From positions 28,880,055 to 28,944,054 of the forward strand of contig CM070912.1 of NCBI GenBank assembly GCA_036417435.1: DNA of 64,000 nt. The letters are read 5' to 3'. Positions within the stretch are counted from its first letter, which is position 1. The number at the start of each line of letters is the position of its first letter. Under the pieces are notes generated by a model that saw nothing but the letters and a program-made list of their open reading frames with translations, was not told the DNA's origin and did not search any database. The stretch comes from Inia geoffrensis. Its lineage: Eukaryota; Chordata; Mammalia; Artiodactyla; Iniidae. The translations under genes were made by a program, and so were the position numbers. Positions 1 through 13,300 of this stretch are shown here, in pieces.

Positions 1-1121
1 ACAAAGAATAGGCATTTGACATGTAAGGCAAAATGAATTCATGGATTAAGGACTTCTCATGCCTTAAGGATAATTCTCCTGTAACAATATAGCATAAAGC
101 AAGTGTCAGCAGACCTTGGTCCACAGGCCTGATCTGGCCTGCTGCCTGTTTTGTATGGCCCACGGACTAAGAATGGTTTTTAGATTTTTACATGGTTGAA
201 AGAAAATAATAATATTTTAAGACACATAAAAATATTTCATGACACTGTAGTAACAGAGTTGACTAGTTGTAACAGAGACCGTGTAGTCCACAAAGCCTAC
301 AATATTAATATCCAGCCCTTTATAGAAAAGTTCACTGACTCCTGCCATGAAGTATATTAAAATAGTGGCAGCAGTAGGATGATGATGGGGGGGAAACTCA
401 GAGCTGGTTTCCAGGGTGGGTGAAACCAGTGATGTCCCCGTGGAGCTGACAGAGAGAAGATGTAAAAGGCAGACAGATGGGGGGTTGGTTCCTACCACTT
501 TGATCTGGGGCAGGTTATTTCACCTTTCAGTCCCTCGGTTTTCTCATCTGTACCGTGGCAGCCCTAGTAGGATACATCTCAGAGGGTTAGGAGGATTAAA
601 TAGATGGTATATGATTTATCATAGTATAAGGCACATGGAAGCTCTCCAAAAATCCTCGCTCTGTGGGGGAGGGGCAAGATAGTGTTCCCTTTGTTCTTGT
701 GAGGTTGTACATTCACATCTCCAGAAAGACGGTCCCCACTTTTCCAGGCTGCTCCAGCTCCCTTCTCTTAAGCACCCTTCCTTCCACTCCAGCCCCACAC
801 ACATCCTCACAGTTCCTCTTTGATGAAGCCAGCTCTCATGTAGGGAATCCTAAGGAAGTTTTGAAAATGAACCATGAATGTCTTATTTGGATTACAGCAA
901 TATTAGACATCACATCTCCATCCTTTTTAAAAAGTAGGCTTGAGAAGAAATCAGCTCTGTAGCTTGGATACTGCCACTGAGTCTTGATATTGATTTCAAC
1001 TTTGTTATGTAACAAAATCACCCAGTGAAGTAATTTGTTTTTATATGCTGATATTAAAAGCAGTTTGGCCCACTTGGAACTGAGTTTCATGGACCTTAAT
1101 CCGGTCTTGTTTCCTCTCCAG
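1..1121 (+). other. ZC3H7A intron upstream of the first exon in the window
   Basis: No coding exon is visible. The only recognisable item is a MIR-like SINE near 490-655. The rest looks like unique intron sequence. Confidence 0.6.
490..655 (+). mobile_element. MIR SINE remnant
   Basis: The MIR core is recognisable: a run resembling ggttatttcacctttcagtc, then ttctcatctgta, a later agggttaggaggattaaata and a tail resembling aaggcacatgg. It is old and diverged. Confidence 0.7.
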
Positions 1122-1326
1122 CCATCGGCCTTAGTCAGAGGCCCCCTCCCAACGGCCAGCGTCGCTCCGAGCATCCCCTTCTCAGCGTCTCTTTTGGGCG
1201 CTTTGCCCATCGGTGCAAGGTATGCACCTGCACCCTCCTTCTCAGAGCTGTATCCGCCTTTGACTTCATCCTTAGAAGATTTCTGTTCTTCTCTAAATTC
1301 ATTTTCAATGAGCGAATCCAAACGAG
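1122..1326 (+). CDS. ZC3H7A: ZC3H7A first coding exon in window
   Basis: The acceptor is ttcctctccag and the donor is G|GTAAGA. The exon starts in phase 0 with Pro-Ser-Ala-Leu-Val and ends one base into a Gly/Asp codon. It encodes about 68 residues of a low-complexity Ser/Pro/Leu-rich linker ahead of the zinc fingers. Being phase 0 at its 5' end, it needs upstream exons that are not in the window. Confidence 0.93.
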
Positions 1327-4300
1327 GTAAGACTCGAGCCACTTATATAAACAGTTACAGTTCATTTTCTAAAAAAGACAATTTGGTTTGACTGTTGTTT
1401 AACTAACTCCAGATAGTTGGTACTTGAATTATTTTTATTGTAGCTGAAAATACATTGTACTTCTAAGATCTAAACCCTCCTGTTTTAAATTCACCTGGAC
1501 TTAACTGTGCCATTGTGGAGATCAAGAATCAAAGCCTGAGAGTAGGAATGTATGTGGCACTGGTTTTTTTATAGGATAGTTTGTTAAGCTGGGTGTCTGT
1601 TGTTTTGGGGGGTGAAATGACTTTTAATGTGTTCTCTAAAAAAGGGATACGCCATCTAAAGGGTCTTAAAGACAGGTTATCCTTTTAAATTCTGAACTAG
1701 GCAAATACTTAGTTAAGACTAATTTAAAATCAGTGTTTAAAATGATAATAGATCCATCTATTTTAGGCTTCATCCATTGAGCTCAGCAAAGTATGCCTGG
1801 TGCCTTAGTTTTGCAAGGGATTGCTGAGGTTTTGGCCTGACTCCTGTTTCTGTAATCCTAGGCTTAATATATACTTTAAACAATAACAATAAAAATCTTC
1901 ATATTTTTGTGAGGCTTTGTTATGGTTAAAGGGATAAAAATCAAAATAATTGATTTAAAGATTGACAACTGAAGAAACTAAAATTTGTGGGCGACAGAAG
2001 GGCAGAGAGAAGGTAACTGAGTGGTAGACTAAGAAAAAGAAAGTAATTGAACTTTATTGATTTTCTTAATGTTATGATGAGTTCCTACTTCATATTTTCA
2101 AAAGGAGAGGCTCCTTTCCCATTTTGAATACGAATTATTTTCTTAGTCTTTTTAACAGTCCCACTTGGTAGGCCCTGCCTTAGCTTATGTCTCTGAAAAT
2201 CACTTTTTATCTAAATTTGTTTGTCTAAGGGTTATTTATGCCCTTGGTTTCTAGAGGAGAGGAAAGACTCCATAGCCCTCTTTGAGTGTCAATCATGAGC
2301 AAGAAAGCTTCTTGGAATTGGGATGGGAAAATAACGTGGGAAGCCACAGTTAGCTACTAAGCCCTGATGTTCTTATTACATGATTAGAATGAAAAGGTCT
2401 GTTGAAGTTTTTTTATTATTTTAGATCTGTCCACCTCAACTTCTAGAGAGGGAACACCGCTTAACAACAGTAATTCTTCCCTTTTACTTGTAAGTGCCAC
2501 TTCCTCTTTTGTAAATACGTCGCTTAAATTGCAAATAGGTCTTTTACTTAAGTAACTGAGTTATTTGAATGAACGTGACCATCTCCCTGAAGTTTTGTGT
2601 GTGCTGTGGGAAAGAGTGCTAAAATAAGACTCTTCTGGAACATCCAGTAATAAATGCTTTGTGTTTAAGGCTGGATCTGTCATAGCAAATTAATCACAAT
2701 CGCAGGCAGTGTAAGAGGCTTTAGCGCAGCTTGAACGACAAGGAAATACAAGATCAGGGCGTGAAAAACGTGTTGGCTGATGAAGCAGAACAACTACCCT
2801 TCACTTATAACAACTCATGGAGCATCCAAAAAAGTGGGGGAGGGGCCTAGCGACCCAAAAGAGAGGAAAATGTAGAAGGAAATGGTTTTTAAATAGAAAC
2901 GCAGTAAGGACAGAATAGTCCCAACTTCAGTCTGTGCAGAATGTCTTATTTTTCAGATGCATCTGTTTCCTTCTTTAGTGATAGTGCAATATTTGTTGGC
3001 TGTTTTTTGTTTTTTTTTTTGTTTTGTTTTTTGTTTTCTTAATTCTTCTTGCAGATGAATGGACCAGGCAGTTTGTTTGCTTCTGAGAGTTTCCTGGGAA
3101 TGTCAAGTCACCCTAGGAATGATTTCGGAAACTTTTTTGGAAGTGCAGTAACTAAACCACCTTCTTCAGTGACCCCAAGACATCCCCTTGAAGGAACCCA
3201 TGAACTGAGACAAGCTTGCCAGATCTGTTTCGTAAAATCAGGTCAGGACCAAACAAAGGAGCAGACAGGATTAAAGCAGTCAATAACCTGAGAGTTCTTA
3301 GGAATTTGTAGATACATGTGGAAACACCAGCCATTGTGATTCTCCAATCTCTGAGTTCTTCTAAAGAAGCAGCAGTTATTGATCAGGGACCTTTGGAGCC
3401 TAATAGGATAGGCCGCTGCTCTCCTTTGATAAAATTTTATGTATAGAATCATATGGAATAGAGTATTTACCTGACCATAATGTTTGTGAAAATTAAAGTA
3501 CTTTCTGTTGGATTATTTCATATCTTTACCCCTAAGTCAAGTGATACGAACACAATTTATTCTAAACTCGACCCAAGTTAATTTTCTTTCTTAGTTGCTT
3601 ACTTAAATGCGTTCTTTACCTTTAAAAGCCATCAAAACTCCTATGCTAATAGTTAAATAAGGGTTATGTTTTGGGAAGACTGGTATTTTGTCCTGTTCTT
3701 TGTTTTGTCTGACAAACAGCACGAAGGGCAAAAGTTACTTCCATAGCTTGTTTACATTTGGGGGTTATGAAGATGGGATTTTTTAATGGGAATTTAATAA
3801 TCATAATCCATCTGCTCACATCTGCTTATGAATGTGCCTGTAAAATGAAATGATACTTTTTGTGCATATGAGCAATCCTTTTTACATCTTTTTCAGGCCC
3901 TAAGTTAATGGATTTCACTTACCATGCTAATATAGATCATAAATGTAAGAAAGATATTTTAATTGGTAGGATAAAGAATGTTGAAGATAAATCATGGAAA
4001 AAAATACGTCCAAGACCAACAAAAACAAATTATGAAGGACCTTATTATATATGTAAAGGTATATGCTATAATTACTTAATTGGTGTACATCGCCTAGCGG
4101 GAAATGATTTGCTACATTTGTTATAATGGTTCCAGTATTACTGTAACTAAAAATGTTTAGATAGGGTTAACAGAAAGTTCCTTGGATTGAGACATTAGTA
4201 TTTTTTATATTATTTTTACCTTTGTTTTTAACTTGCTGTCTTGTGGGTGTTTTATAGTTATTTATGGAAATGGGGATTTCCCCAGGTTTTAAACAGAAAA

Positions 4301-7300
4301 CTGTCTCAAACTTTGGGTTCTCTGACATGGTCTAAACAGAATCAGAACACTGAACTAAGGCTTTGAAAATGTTGCTCTTTTAAGTTGTTTTTGAGAGAAC
4401 TTAGTATTTTCATTTTTATCAGACCACTTCACCTGAACGAGCTTTGAGTGTACCTAAACGACTTTTTAAACTTAGGTGGCATACATCCGGGTATCAAGGC
4501 TTTTTTTCCCTGTCTGAAATAAAAATAATTTAGAATTGTGGCGCTGGTTTTTTGGTTTCTTTTTTAAGAGTTAATACCATCCCTACATTGTAATATGCAT
4601 GTCATGGTTTGAAGCTATCCATGAATTGTTATAAAAATTCAAGTGATGCCCTAAGTGTGTTGTTTTTTAAAAAAAAATACTTTTCTGATATTTTGTTTTT
4701 GTTGTTATAAATTTATTTATTTATTTTTGGCTGCGTTGGGTCTTTGTTGCTGCGTGCAGGCTTTCTCTAGTTGCGGCGAGCGGGGGCTACTCTTTGTTGA
4801 AGTACGCAGACTTCTCATTGCGATAGCTCCTCTTGTTGCAGAACACGGGCTCTAGGTGTGCGGGCTTCAGTAGTTGTGGTTCGTGGGCTCTAGAGCGCAG
4901 GCTCAGTAGTTGTGGCACACGGGCTTAGTTGCTCCGCGGCATGTGGGATCTTCCTGGACCAGGGATCGAACCTGTGTCCTCTGCATTGGCAGGTGGATTC
5001 TTAACCACTGCTCCACCAGGGAAGTCTCCCTAAGCGTGTTTAATATTCATTGGCTTTGAAAAAACAACGGTCTGTGTTTTAAATGTCTTTTAATTCCCTG
5101 TCTTTCTAGATGTTGCTGCCGAGGAGGAATGTAGATATTTGGGCCACTGCACATTCGCTTATTGCCAGGAAGAGATAGATGTCTGGACGCTAGAGCGAAA
5201 GGGAGCATTCAGCAGGGAGGCTTTCTTTGGTGGCAATGGAAAGATCAACCTTACCGTGTTCAGACTGCTCCAAGAGCATCTTGGAGAATTTATATTCCTT
5301 TGTGAGGTACTTTCTCCAAACCTTACTTTCTGCTGTGAAATTGGTGGTAGCTTCCTACCTGCAAGCCCAGAAGTATCAAGTACTTAGCTCTGGTCCTGCC
5401 ATATGATAAAGCATCTGTTCAGCAATGGTAGCCACTGCTATTATCCAAAAGAATACTGTTAAGACTTCGTACTTACTGAGTGTTATTTGGTGTAAGCATG
5501 TAATGTATAGGTATGTACATCATAAGCATGGCACAGAAGTTCTATCTCATATTATGTTTTCATGATAATTCTTCTTCTCTGTTTCAGAAATGTTTTGATC
5601 ATAAGCCTAGAATGATAAGTAAAAGAAACAAAGATAATTCTACTTCTTGTTCTCATCCGGTTACAAAGCATGAGTTTGAAGACAATAAGTATGTTGGTAG
5701 TTTCTAATTTTTGTAGTGACAACACAGAGTCTTTTTAGATCCAAATAAAACCAGAGTAGTATCCGCTCAGGCATTCCCCCTCTCCTTCTGTTGTTGTTTT
5801 GAAAGATGGTGACTATTTTTAAATGGCTAATAGGTTTTGCTGAGGATTTTTAAATGAATTATTTAATTGAAATTTAATACAGGAAAGCAATACTGATTTA
5901 TAGCTTCTCATGACATGGATTTAGGTATTTTATAGCTTAACATATAATTATCCCCTCCCCTCCCCAGTAAAACAATTGCATACAGTGATTTATTTTTTCT
6001 GATAAAGATTTAAAATGTATTTTCAGTCTAGAACTTTACATTTTATATGTGTATGTACATTTCTTTTAAAGCTATGGCAGAACAATAGTAAAGTGTCATT
6101 CCCTTTTCCTCTTAGGTGCCTTGTCCACATTTTGCGAGAGACAACAGTAAAATACTCCAAAATACGTTCTTTTCATGGTCAATGTCAGCTTGATTTATGC
6201 CGACATGAGGTTCGATATGGCTGTTTAAGGGAAGACGAGTGCTTTTATGCACATAGTCTTGTAGAATTGAAAGTCTGGATATTGCAAAATGAAACAGGTA
6301 GGTTTGTGTGTGATTGAGAAATGTCTCCTCAAGAGCGTCAGGGTTTATGAAGTGGTATTGGAGACCCTTCTCCAACAACTTGGTGTGGCAACACTGTTGA
6401 CTTTATCCTGAGCTTTAAACCATGTAGTCACTTCATCTTTAGAGTGGCCTATTTTGAGTGTGGTCTTATATAAGTAATTGGTGATACAAGTTCATGTATG
6501 AAGTATGGACTTGTGAGGAAGAAAGATTCCTTGGAAGACACCAAGAGCTATATTTGTAAATATTCCATTTTGAAGGAATAATGTGATGTTCATTCTTGGC
6601 AACAGATTATGCCAAGTGGGGTTAATTAAAGAATTGAGTCTGACTGTGCCTAGATTGGTGGCCTGTTATTGTGTAGAGGACCTAAAAAAAGGCTTCTGCG
6701 TTTCCCAGGTATCTCACATGATGCTATTGCCCAGGAATCTAAACGATATTGGCAAAATTTGGAAGCAAGCATACCTGGAGCTCAGGTATTTTTTCCTGTG
6801 TACTTTCTGCATTTGGGATCCTTTCTGGAACGGCCTAATTGATGTTAGTTGTCGGCAGATGCAGTTAAAACTTACATACAGTCCAGTTACTTTCTTAAAG
6901 TTTATTGAGTTAATTTTTTAAATTAATTAATTAATTTTTGGCTGCATTGGGTCTTCGTTGCTGCACATGGGCTTTCTCAAATTGCGGCGAGCAGGGGCTA
7001 CTCTTCATTGCAGTACACGGGCTTCTCATCGCAGTGGCTTCTCTTGTTGCAGAGCATGGGCTGTACGCACGCGGGCTCAGTAGTTGTGGCATGTGGGCTC
7101 AGTAGTTGTGACTCGCGGGCTCTAGAGCACAGGCTCAGTAGTTGTGGCACACAGGCTTAGTTGCTCTGTGGCATGTGGGATCTTTCCGGACCAGGGCTCG
7201 AACCTATGTCCCCTGCACTGGCAGTCGGATTCTTAACCACTGTGCCATCAGGGAAGCCCCAGTTGAGTAATTCTTAATGTGAAAAAAAAATTCTGAATTT

Positions 7301-10300
7301 TAGTTGATCGTATAAAAGAAAAAAAGGCATCCCATAATACCCACCAAGCATGTTGGATAGGGAATTCCCCGGAACTCCAGTGGTTAGGACTCTGTGCTTC
7401 CACTGCAGGGGGCACGGTTTCGATCCCTGGTTGGGGAACTAAGATCCTGCAAGCCGAGCGGCATGGCCAAAAAAAGGCCGTAGGATACAGTTTTCTTATT
7501 CAGCTTAATTGGCAAAACAGTTGGGGTCTCGCACTGTGGGGATCCTTGGAATAAGGGAGGTGGACTGTGTTTGTAGTTTTGCTTACCACCCAGCCAAACT
7601 GCTTTACCAAACTACCCTCCTTCCCCTCCCTGCCAAAAATCATCTGCTTTTATCATATTCTCTTGCATTTGGGTGGAGAACTGGAGATTTTAGTTATCAG
7701 ATCATATATATATAGTGGTCAAATCATCAAACCAGACAAAAACGGAAATTGTATGCTATTATGAGAAAAAATGCGTGATGATTGTGTTCTCAGAAAACTG
7801 GTTTTCTGTTAAATTGAAACTAATCTTTTAATTATTTAAGGTACTTGGCAATCAAATAATGCCTGGATCCCTTAACATGAAGATAAAATTTGTATGTGCT
7901 CAGTGTCTGAGAAATGGTCAAGTCATTGAACCAGACAAAAACAGAAAATATTGTAGTGCAAAAGCAAGGCATTCGTAAGTAGTGTGTGTGTGGAAATAGT
8001 GCCTGATCATAATGATCTGTTTCATGGGTGTAAAATCATGCATATAAGAAAAAAAGATTAAGACTTTGAAGAGAGCAAAGGAAAGTAGACAATTTAGGAA
8101 TAATTGCAAAGCAAAAGGGAAGAGATTTTTAGAGTTTAGTAGCTAAGAATTCTACACACAGTTCAAGTGTTTTTCCTGTATTTCATCATTTCTGTGTTTA
8201 GGATTTGTAGGGAATGTTTGTTTATAATTATCGACAGGAAATGAAATGACAGAATCATAAGGCATTTCTTTTAGAAGGGTTGAGGAAAAAAATCTCTGGT
8301 CCTTTAGGTACAAACTTTGTACCTGCCCCTTTATATTATGCCTTTGCCGGTGTGTTTTTGTTTTTTCTGAACTCCATTTTTCTTAGGTGGACCAAAGATC
8401 GTCGTGCGATGAGAGTGATGTCTATTGAACGTAAGAAGTGGATGAACATCCGTCCTCTCCCCACAAAGAAACAAATGCCTTTACAGTTTGATGTACATAC
8501 GTAATTTTTAAGCCACTTTTTTTTTTATTAGGCGTTTCAAGTCATTAGAAAGTAGTAGTAATTCAGATGGAAACTGGTACCCTTTAAATAATGCTCATCA
8601 TGTTAATGAAATCGAAGTGGTCCTTTCGTTTTCCTTCCCCTTTTGAATGTGTGGTTCTGGGACAGTCTTTAGATTGATTGTAATCGTATGAGTTACTGAG
8701 GAAAAGTAAGTAGACAATGAACTAGAGAAAAGTGATGGTCATGGCTCAGCTTATTTTCCAGATGAATTACTTTGGGAGCAAATGGGAGAGAATTTCATTT
8801 AAATTTGATTCCTCAGCTTTGCTGTCAAACCCAGGGCCTTCCGTATTATTATGGATGCTGTTGATGAGTTGTTTTTATCACGCCTGTTTCTTTCACTGAA
8901 GCAATGGATGCTCGCTAAAGGATGCCCAACATTATAGGATTTTCTTGAAGTAACCCAAAGGAAAAACGCTCCATGTTAGAGCAATATGTTCCTCAAAAGC
9001 CCTTAGAATGAAAACACCAGACCAACTTAATGTGTGGGTAGCATTTCCCTCACTAGGTAACACGTTTCAACTTGGTCCCCCTGGTGCCTTAGGTGGTCTT
9101 AAAGACGATTGTCTGGGCAAAGCCCTGGAGCTGGCCCAACTTGCCTCTTCACAAGAGAGAGGGTCTGGAGGGATTTCACTGTGCAAGGGACACTTGGAGC
9201 TGACAGGGTGGAAATTTTCTGCCGTAGCGGAGGAAGTATGGAAAGAGCCTTTTGCCCAGAGAAGCAGTGCAGGTGGATTGCAGAATCCTCATGTAATGAG
9301 GCTCCCTCTCCCAATTGCCAGAGAGTTGAGGAAGAGGAGGGTTAATTTCCCATCACCCAGGGTACCTTGCTTTTTGTAAAATTTATACAAGTTATAAGGA
9401 CAGTCTTTGAAGGAGGTGGTGTGCTTGTGTTTATCCACAGTGGTTTCAGCCCCAGATTTGGGTGATTTAATCCGTGGGTTATGTAGGAGGGGAGAAAGGT
9501 TTATTGGAACCATTGATATCTTGTGCGTCAAAAGATAGCGGAGATTATGGGCATATTCCTCAAAACTTTGCTAAGACGACTGGGAACAATTCTAGCTCAT
9601 GAAGCAGCTGCCTAGGACCACTGATTATTCTCTCATCTTGGACGTGATGTTTGTTCTACCTTGCAATGTTACAGGAGCTTATTTCCTCTTTTTCCTACCA
9701 TACTAGGTATTGCTAAGGGATCCTTTTTCTAAAAGAAGAAATAGTACTCTGTGTTTGTATGTGCGTAGACAGTGTGGTGAGGTGGAGAGAGCATGTGCTT
9801 CAGAGTCTGCCCGAAGGGCAAGTTACTCAGCCTCAGTTTGCTCATCTGTAAATGAGAATAATTGCATCCTAGGGAAGATACAGGAGATGGTGTTGTGTAA
9901 AAACCCAGCACAGAGCGGCCTTCTCCTTTATTTTCTCTTCTCCCTGCTCCTTATCGTTGAGTTTTGAAAGACGATGGTAAATGTCTACCTAGTAATACCT
10001 AAGTACTTATTGGGGATTGACTGGGAAAAGAATATAATACAGTCTATCACAAGAATGTTTTGTTGACTATTGACTTCATGTAGAAAATTGTAAGGGTTGC
10101 AGAGGTGGGGGTCCCTGACGTTGGTCCAAGGGAGGAAAGGAGCAGTGTTAAGTGTTGACTGCTTCTTGATTTTTAGTGAAAGTCAATGTTAAGCATCTAC
10201 TATTACGTAAACTAATATATAGGGCCAACTCCTGTTGAAACACGGATAAATTAAAATAGGCTAACAATTAATTGTACTAGGATTTATGCTCTATAAAGAC

Positions 10301-13300
10301 AAGTACATTGATGATATCTAAGACTGAGCTCTTGGTGACAGCGGTTTTCCTAGTTCTTAATAGTCATGGGTCTTAGGGGAGTCTGTGTTCTGCTGATTGC
10401 TCTCACTTTATTTTCCTACCAGTACACTGTATTTACTCTGTAAAGTAAAAATGCAAATAACCAGAAGAGGTATTATTTGAATGCTGTATAACTGGATGGC
10501 CTGGTTAGTGGAATAATTGTCTTTGAACAACGCATAGCTAGTGAATGATGGCCAAGATTAGCTGCCAGTATTGGTGATAAGTAAATGTCTGAGATTTTTT
10601 CTGACACTGTTTAGCACCTTTGGAGGAGTCTGCAGTTTCTTTATCGCTTCCCAAACACTGACAGGGAGGCATCCTGGGTGTCAGGGGAGAGCAGGATCTT
10701 TCAGACTGAGGGAGCCAGAGACTTGCATTGCAGAGATAAAATGTTCTGCTGTGTTAAAAGCAGATACTCTGAATCAATGAGTTTGTTGACATTTCCTTGT
10801 AAGAAAATGTTCCATATTCCACTTTCATACTTACTTTCTTTTGGAAATTTTCTTTTGAAAAGTTTTGAGACAGAAAGCTTAATATCATCTCATGTATTGG
10901 GGGCTTATAGTCAATTTGAATAGAAGCAAATTAATCTTTTAAAATTATGTTCTCGCCATCAGCATGGATGATAATATTTATTTTGCTTAAATGTAAAAAT
11001 TAGGCAGTTTTTCTAAGTGTACTCTGTCTTAAAGCATGTTCCTATTTTTCTAATACAGCTGTGCAATCATATTGCTTCTGGGAAAAAATGTCAGTATGTT
11101 GGAAACTGTTCCTTTGCTCACAGTCCTGAGGAACGAGAAGTGTGGACCTACATGAAAGAGAATGGGAGTAAGTTGATGATTAACCGTGGCCTTGACACCC
11201 GTGAAATCTAGCTTGCCTGAAAGTCTCTTTCCTCTCTGTAAATATGCCAACTTACTGTGCACACAGAAAGCAGTCTGCGTTCTAAACCATTATACCATCT
11301 TACCAGCGAAGCAGAGTTTGACCTCCGATCATGTTTGCTTAGGTCAGATTCAGATACAAATACATAGGTCAGCATCCTCTGATGTCATAGACGTGATTCA
11401 TGGTCTGGGGAAGTTTAGTCCTTCCGTGAGCTCCTTTTGTGAATAGTCACCCCGGAATAAATCAGGTTATAATTGGAGGTCTCTTCAAGGAGCCCTTACT
11501 GGTAGAACAGGCCCAGATTCAAAGGCCCAAGGAGAGAATGTTTGTCTTGGTCAAACGTCAGGTTTATTGTGAGAGCCTTTGCGAGGAGCCTCAGACAAAC
11601 TTTCACTTCCAACCAGAAAAGGTTTTGCTACCAGGATTGTTGTTCTTCAGTCTTAAGTAAACTGATGGAAATTTACCGACTGCTTAAGATCTGTGATCTC
11701 TGGATTACAAGAAGCCATCTGATTTAAGCATGTCACCTATCGTATTTCAACCATGTAAAAATTCAGTGACTTGTGTGGACAGGACTCCTCTTGCTTGGGG
11801 TGGGGACATAGAGTTGGGCCTTACTGAAGGTGTCCTTGCAAATCAGGGCTCTTGCAGTGATTCCTGCTACCACTGGTCTGAAGGAAGAAGAATTTCCTAG
11901 TTTACCTCTAATCTTAGAAACACTTAGGCAGGCAGTAAAGCCGAGTTTTGACCAGATCCTCATTACCAGATTTTTTTTTTAAACTCAGTGGCTCTCAAAT
12001 GGGGATGAATTTTGCCACACACCCACCTCTCTCCCCTTGGGGACACTTGGCAACATCTGGACATTGTCATGACTTATAGGGCTGTGCTACTGGCAGCTAG
12101 TGGGTAGAGGCTAGGGGTGTTGTTAAACATCCTACACGCACAAGATTGCCACCGACAGCGAAGAGTTTTCTGGCTCAGAACGTTGGCGGTGCTGAGGTTG
12201 AGAAACCTTGGTTTTATCACTTGACAGTAATGCCAGATACACTTGTTCCAGTAGCTTGCAGCCACTGCCCAGCACCTGGTCATGGCTGTGTTGTCGTAAG
12301 TTGCACCCTAGCATGTCAGTCTTCTGGGACTGTGGCTCAACTGACAGGCTCCCATCAGGGTCAGAATCTCCGTCCTTATAGTAGGTTTCTCAGTAGACAG
12401 TGAGGAGCTGTGTAAGTAGCCTGTGTGGTTACAGCAGGGGTAGCAAGTGTTTAACATGGGGCATCGTGAAGCCGTGCCGAGGCTTTCCTTTTCAGCAATG
12501 CCCTTGAAATGGTTTCTGAATTTTAAACACCCCCATAGTGTCTTGCAAATGCAGGAAGGAGTTAATCTTGAAAACTAACTATTAAAAAAAAAAAAAAAAG
12601 GGCTTCCCTGGTGGCGCGGTGGTTGAGAGCCCGCCTGCCGATGCAGGGGACGCAGGTTCGTGACCCGGTCCGGGAAGATCCCACATGCCGCGGAGCGGCT
12701 GGGCCTGGGAGCCATGGTCGCTGAGCCTGCGCGTCTGGAGCCTGTGCTCCGCAGTGGGAGAGACCACAACGGTGAGAGGCCCCCGTACCACAAAAAAAAA
12801 AAAAAAAGAAAACTAACTTTTGTGGTCTTACAGTCCTGAATTTGGTTCTTACCCCTGAGAGTCTGGAAATGGACTGTCTCTCCGTGTCTAAATACGATCG
12901 GTTTCCATTCAGCCCTCTCAAGTTTCTTTTGAAAATTGCACCGACTGATACCAAAAGAGTGCGTGTTCTTGTGTGTATTTAAATGGCGTATTTAAATATT
13001 TGCCGCTGAAAGGAGTTCATTTTTCTTTAGTACAAGATATGGAGCAGTTTTATGAACTCTGGCTAAAGAGCCAAAAAAATGAAAAAAGCGATGATGTAGC
13101 CAGTCAGTCAAACAAAGAAAATGGAAAACAAATTCACATGCCGACAGATTACGCGGAAGTTACTGTAAGTACCCCAGGTTGGTTCCCCTCACCTTTGCTT
13201 CCAGGCCTTTCTTTTCTTTCCCACCTTCTCCAAAATCTGGCTCCCTCGCCCCCGCTCTGAGCTCCCCCTTATATCCATCTTCTCTCCGTGCTGGCTCTCC

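Noticed and set aside
836..1342. 168-residue minus-strand open frame opposite the first ZC3H7A exon
   Set aside because: The + strand exon has good splice sites and matches ZC3H7A, so the antisense frame is its shadow.
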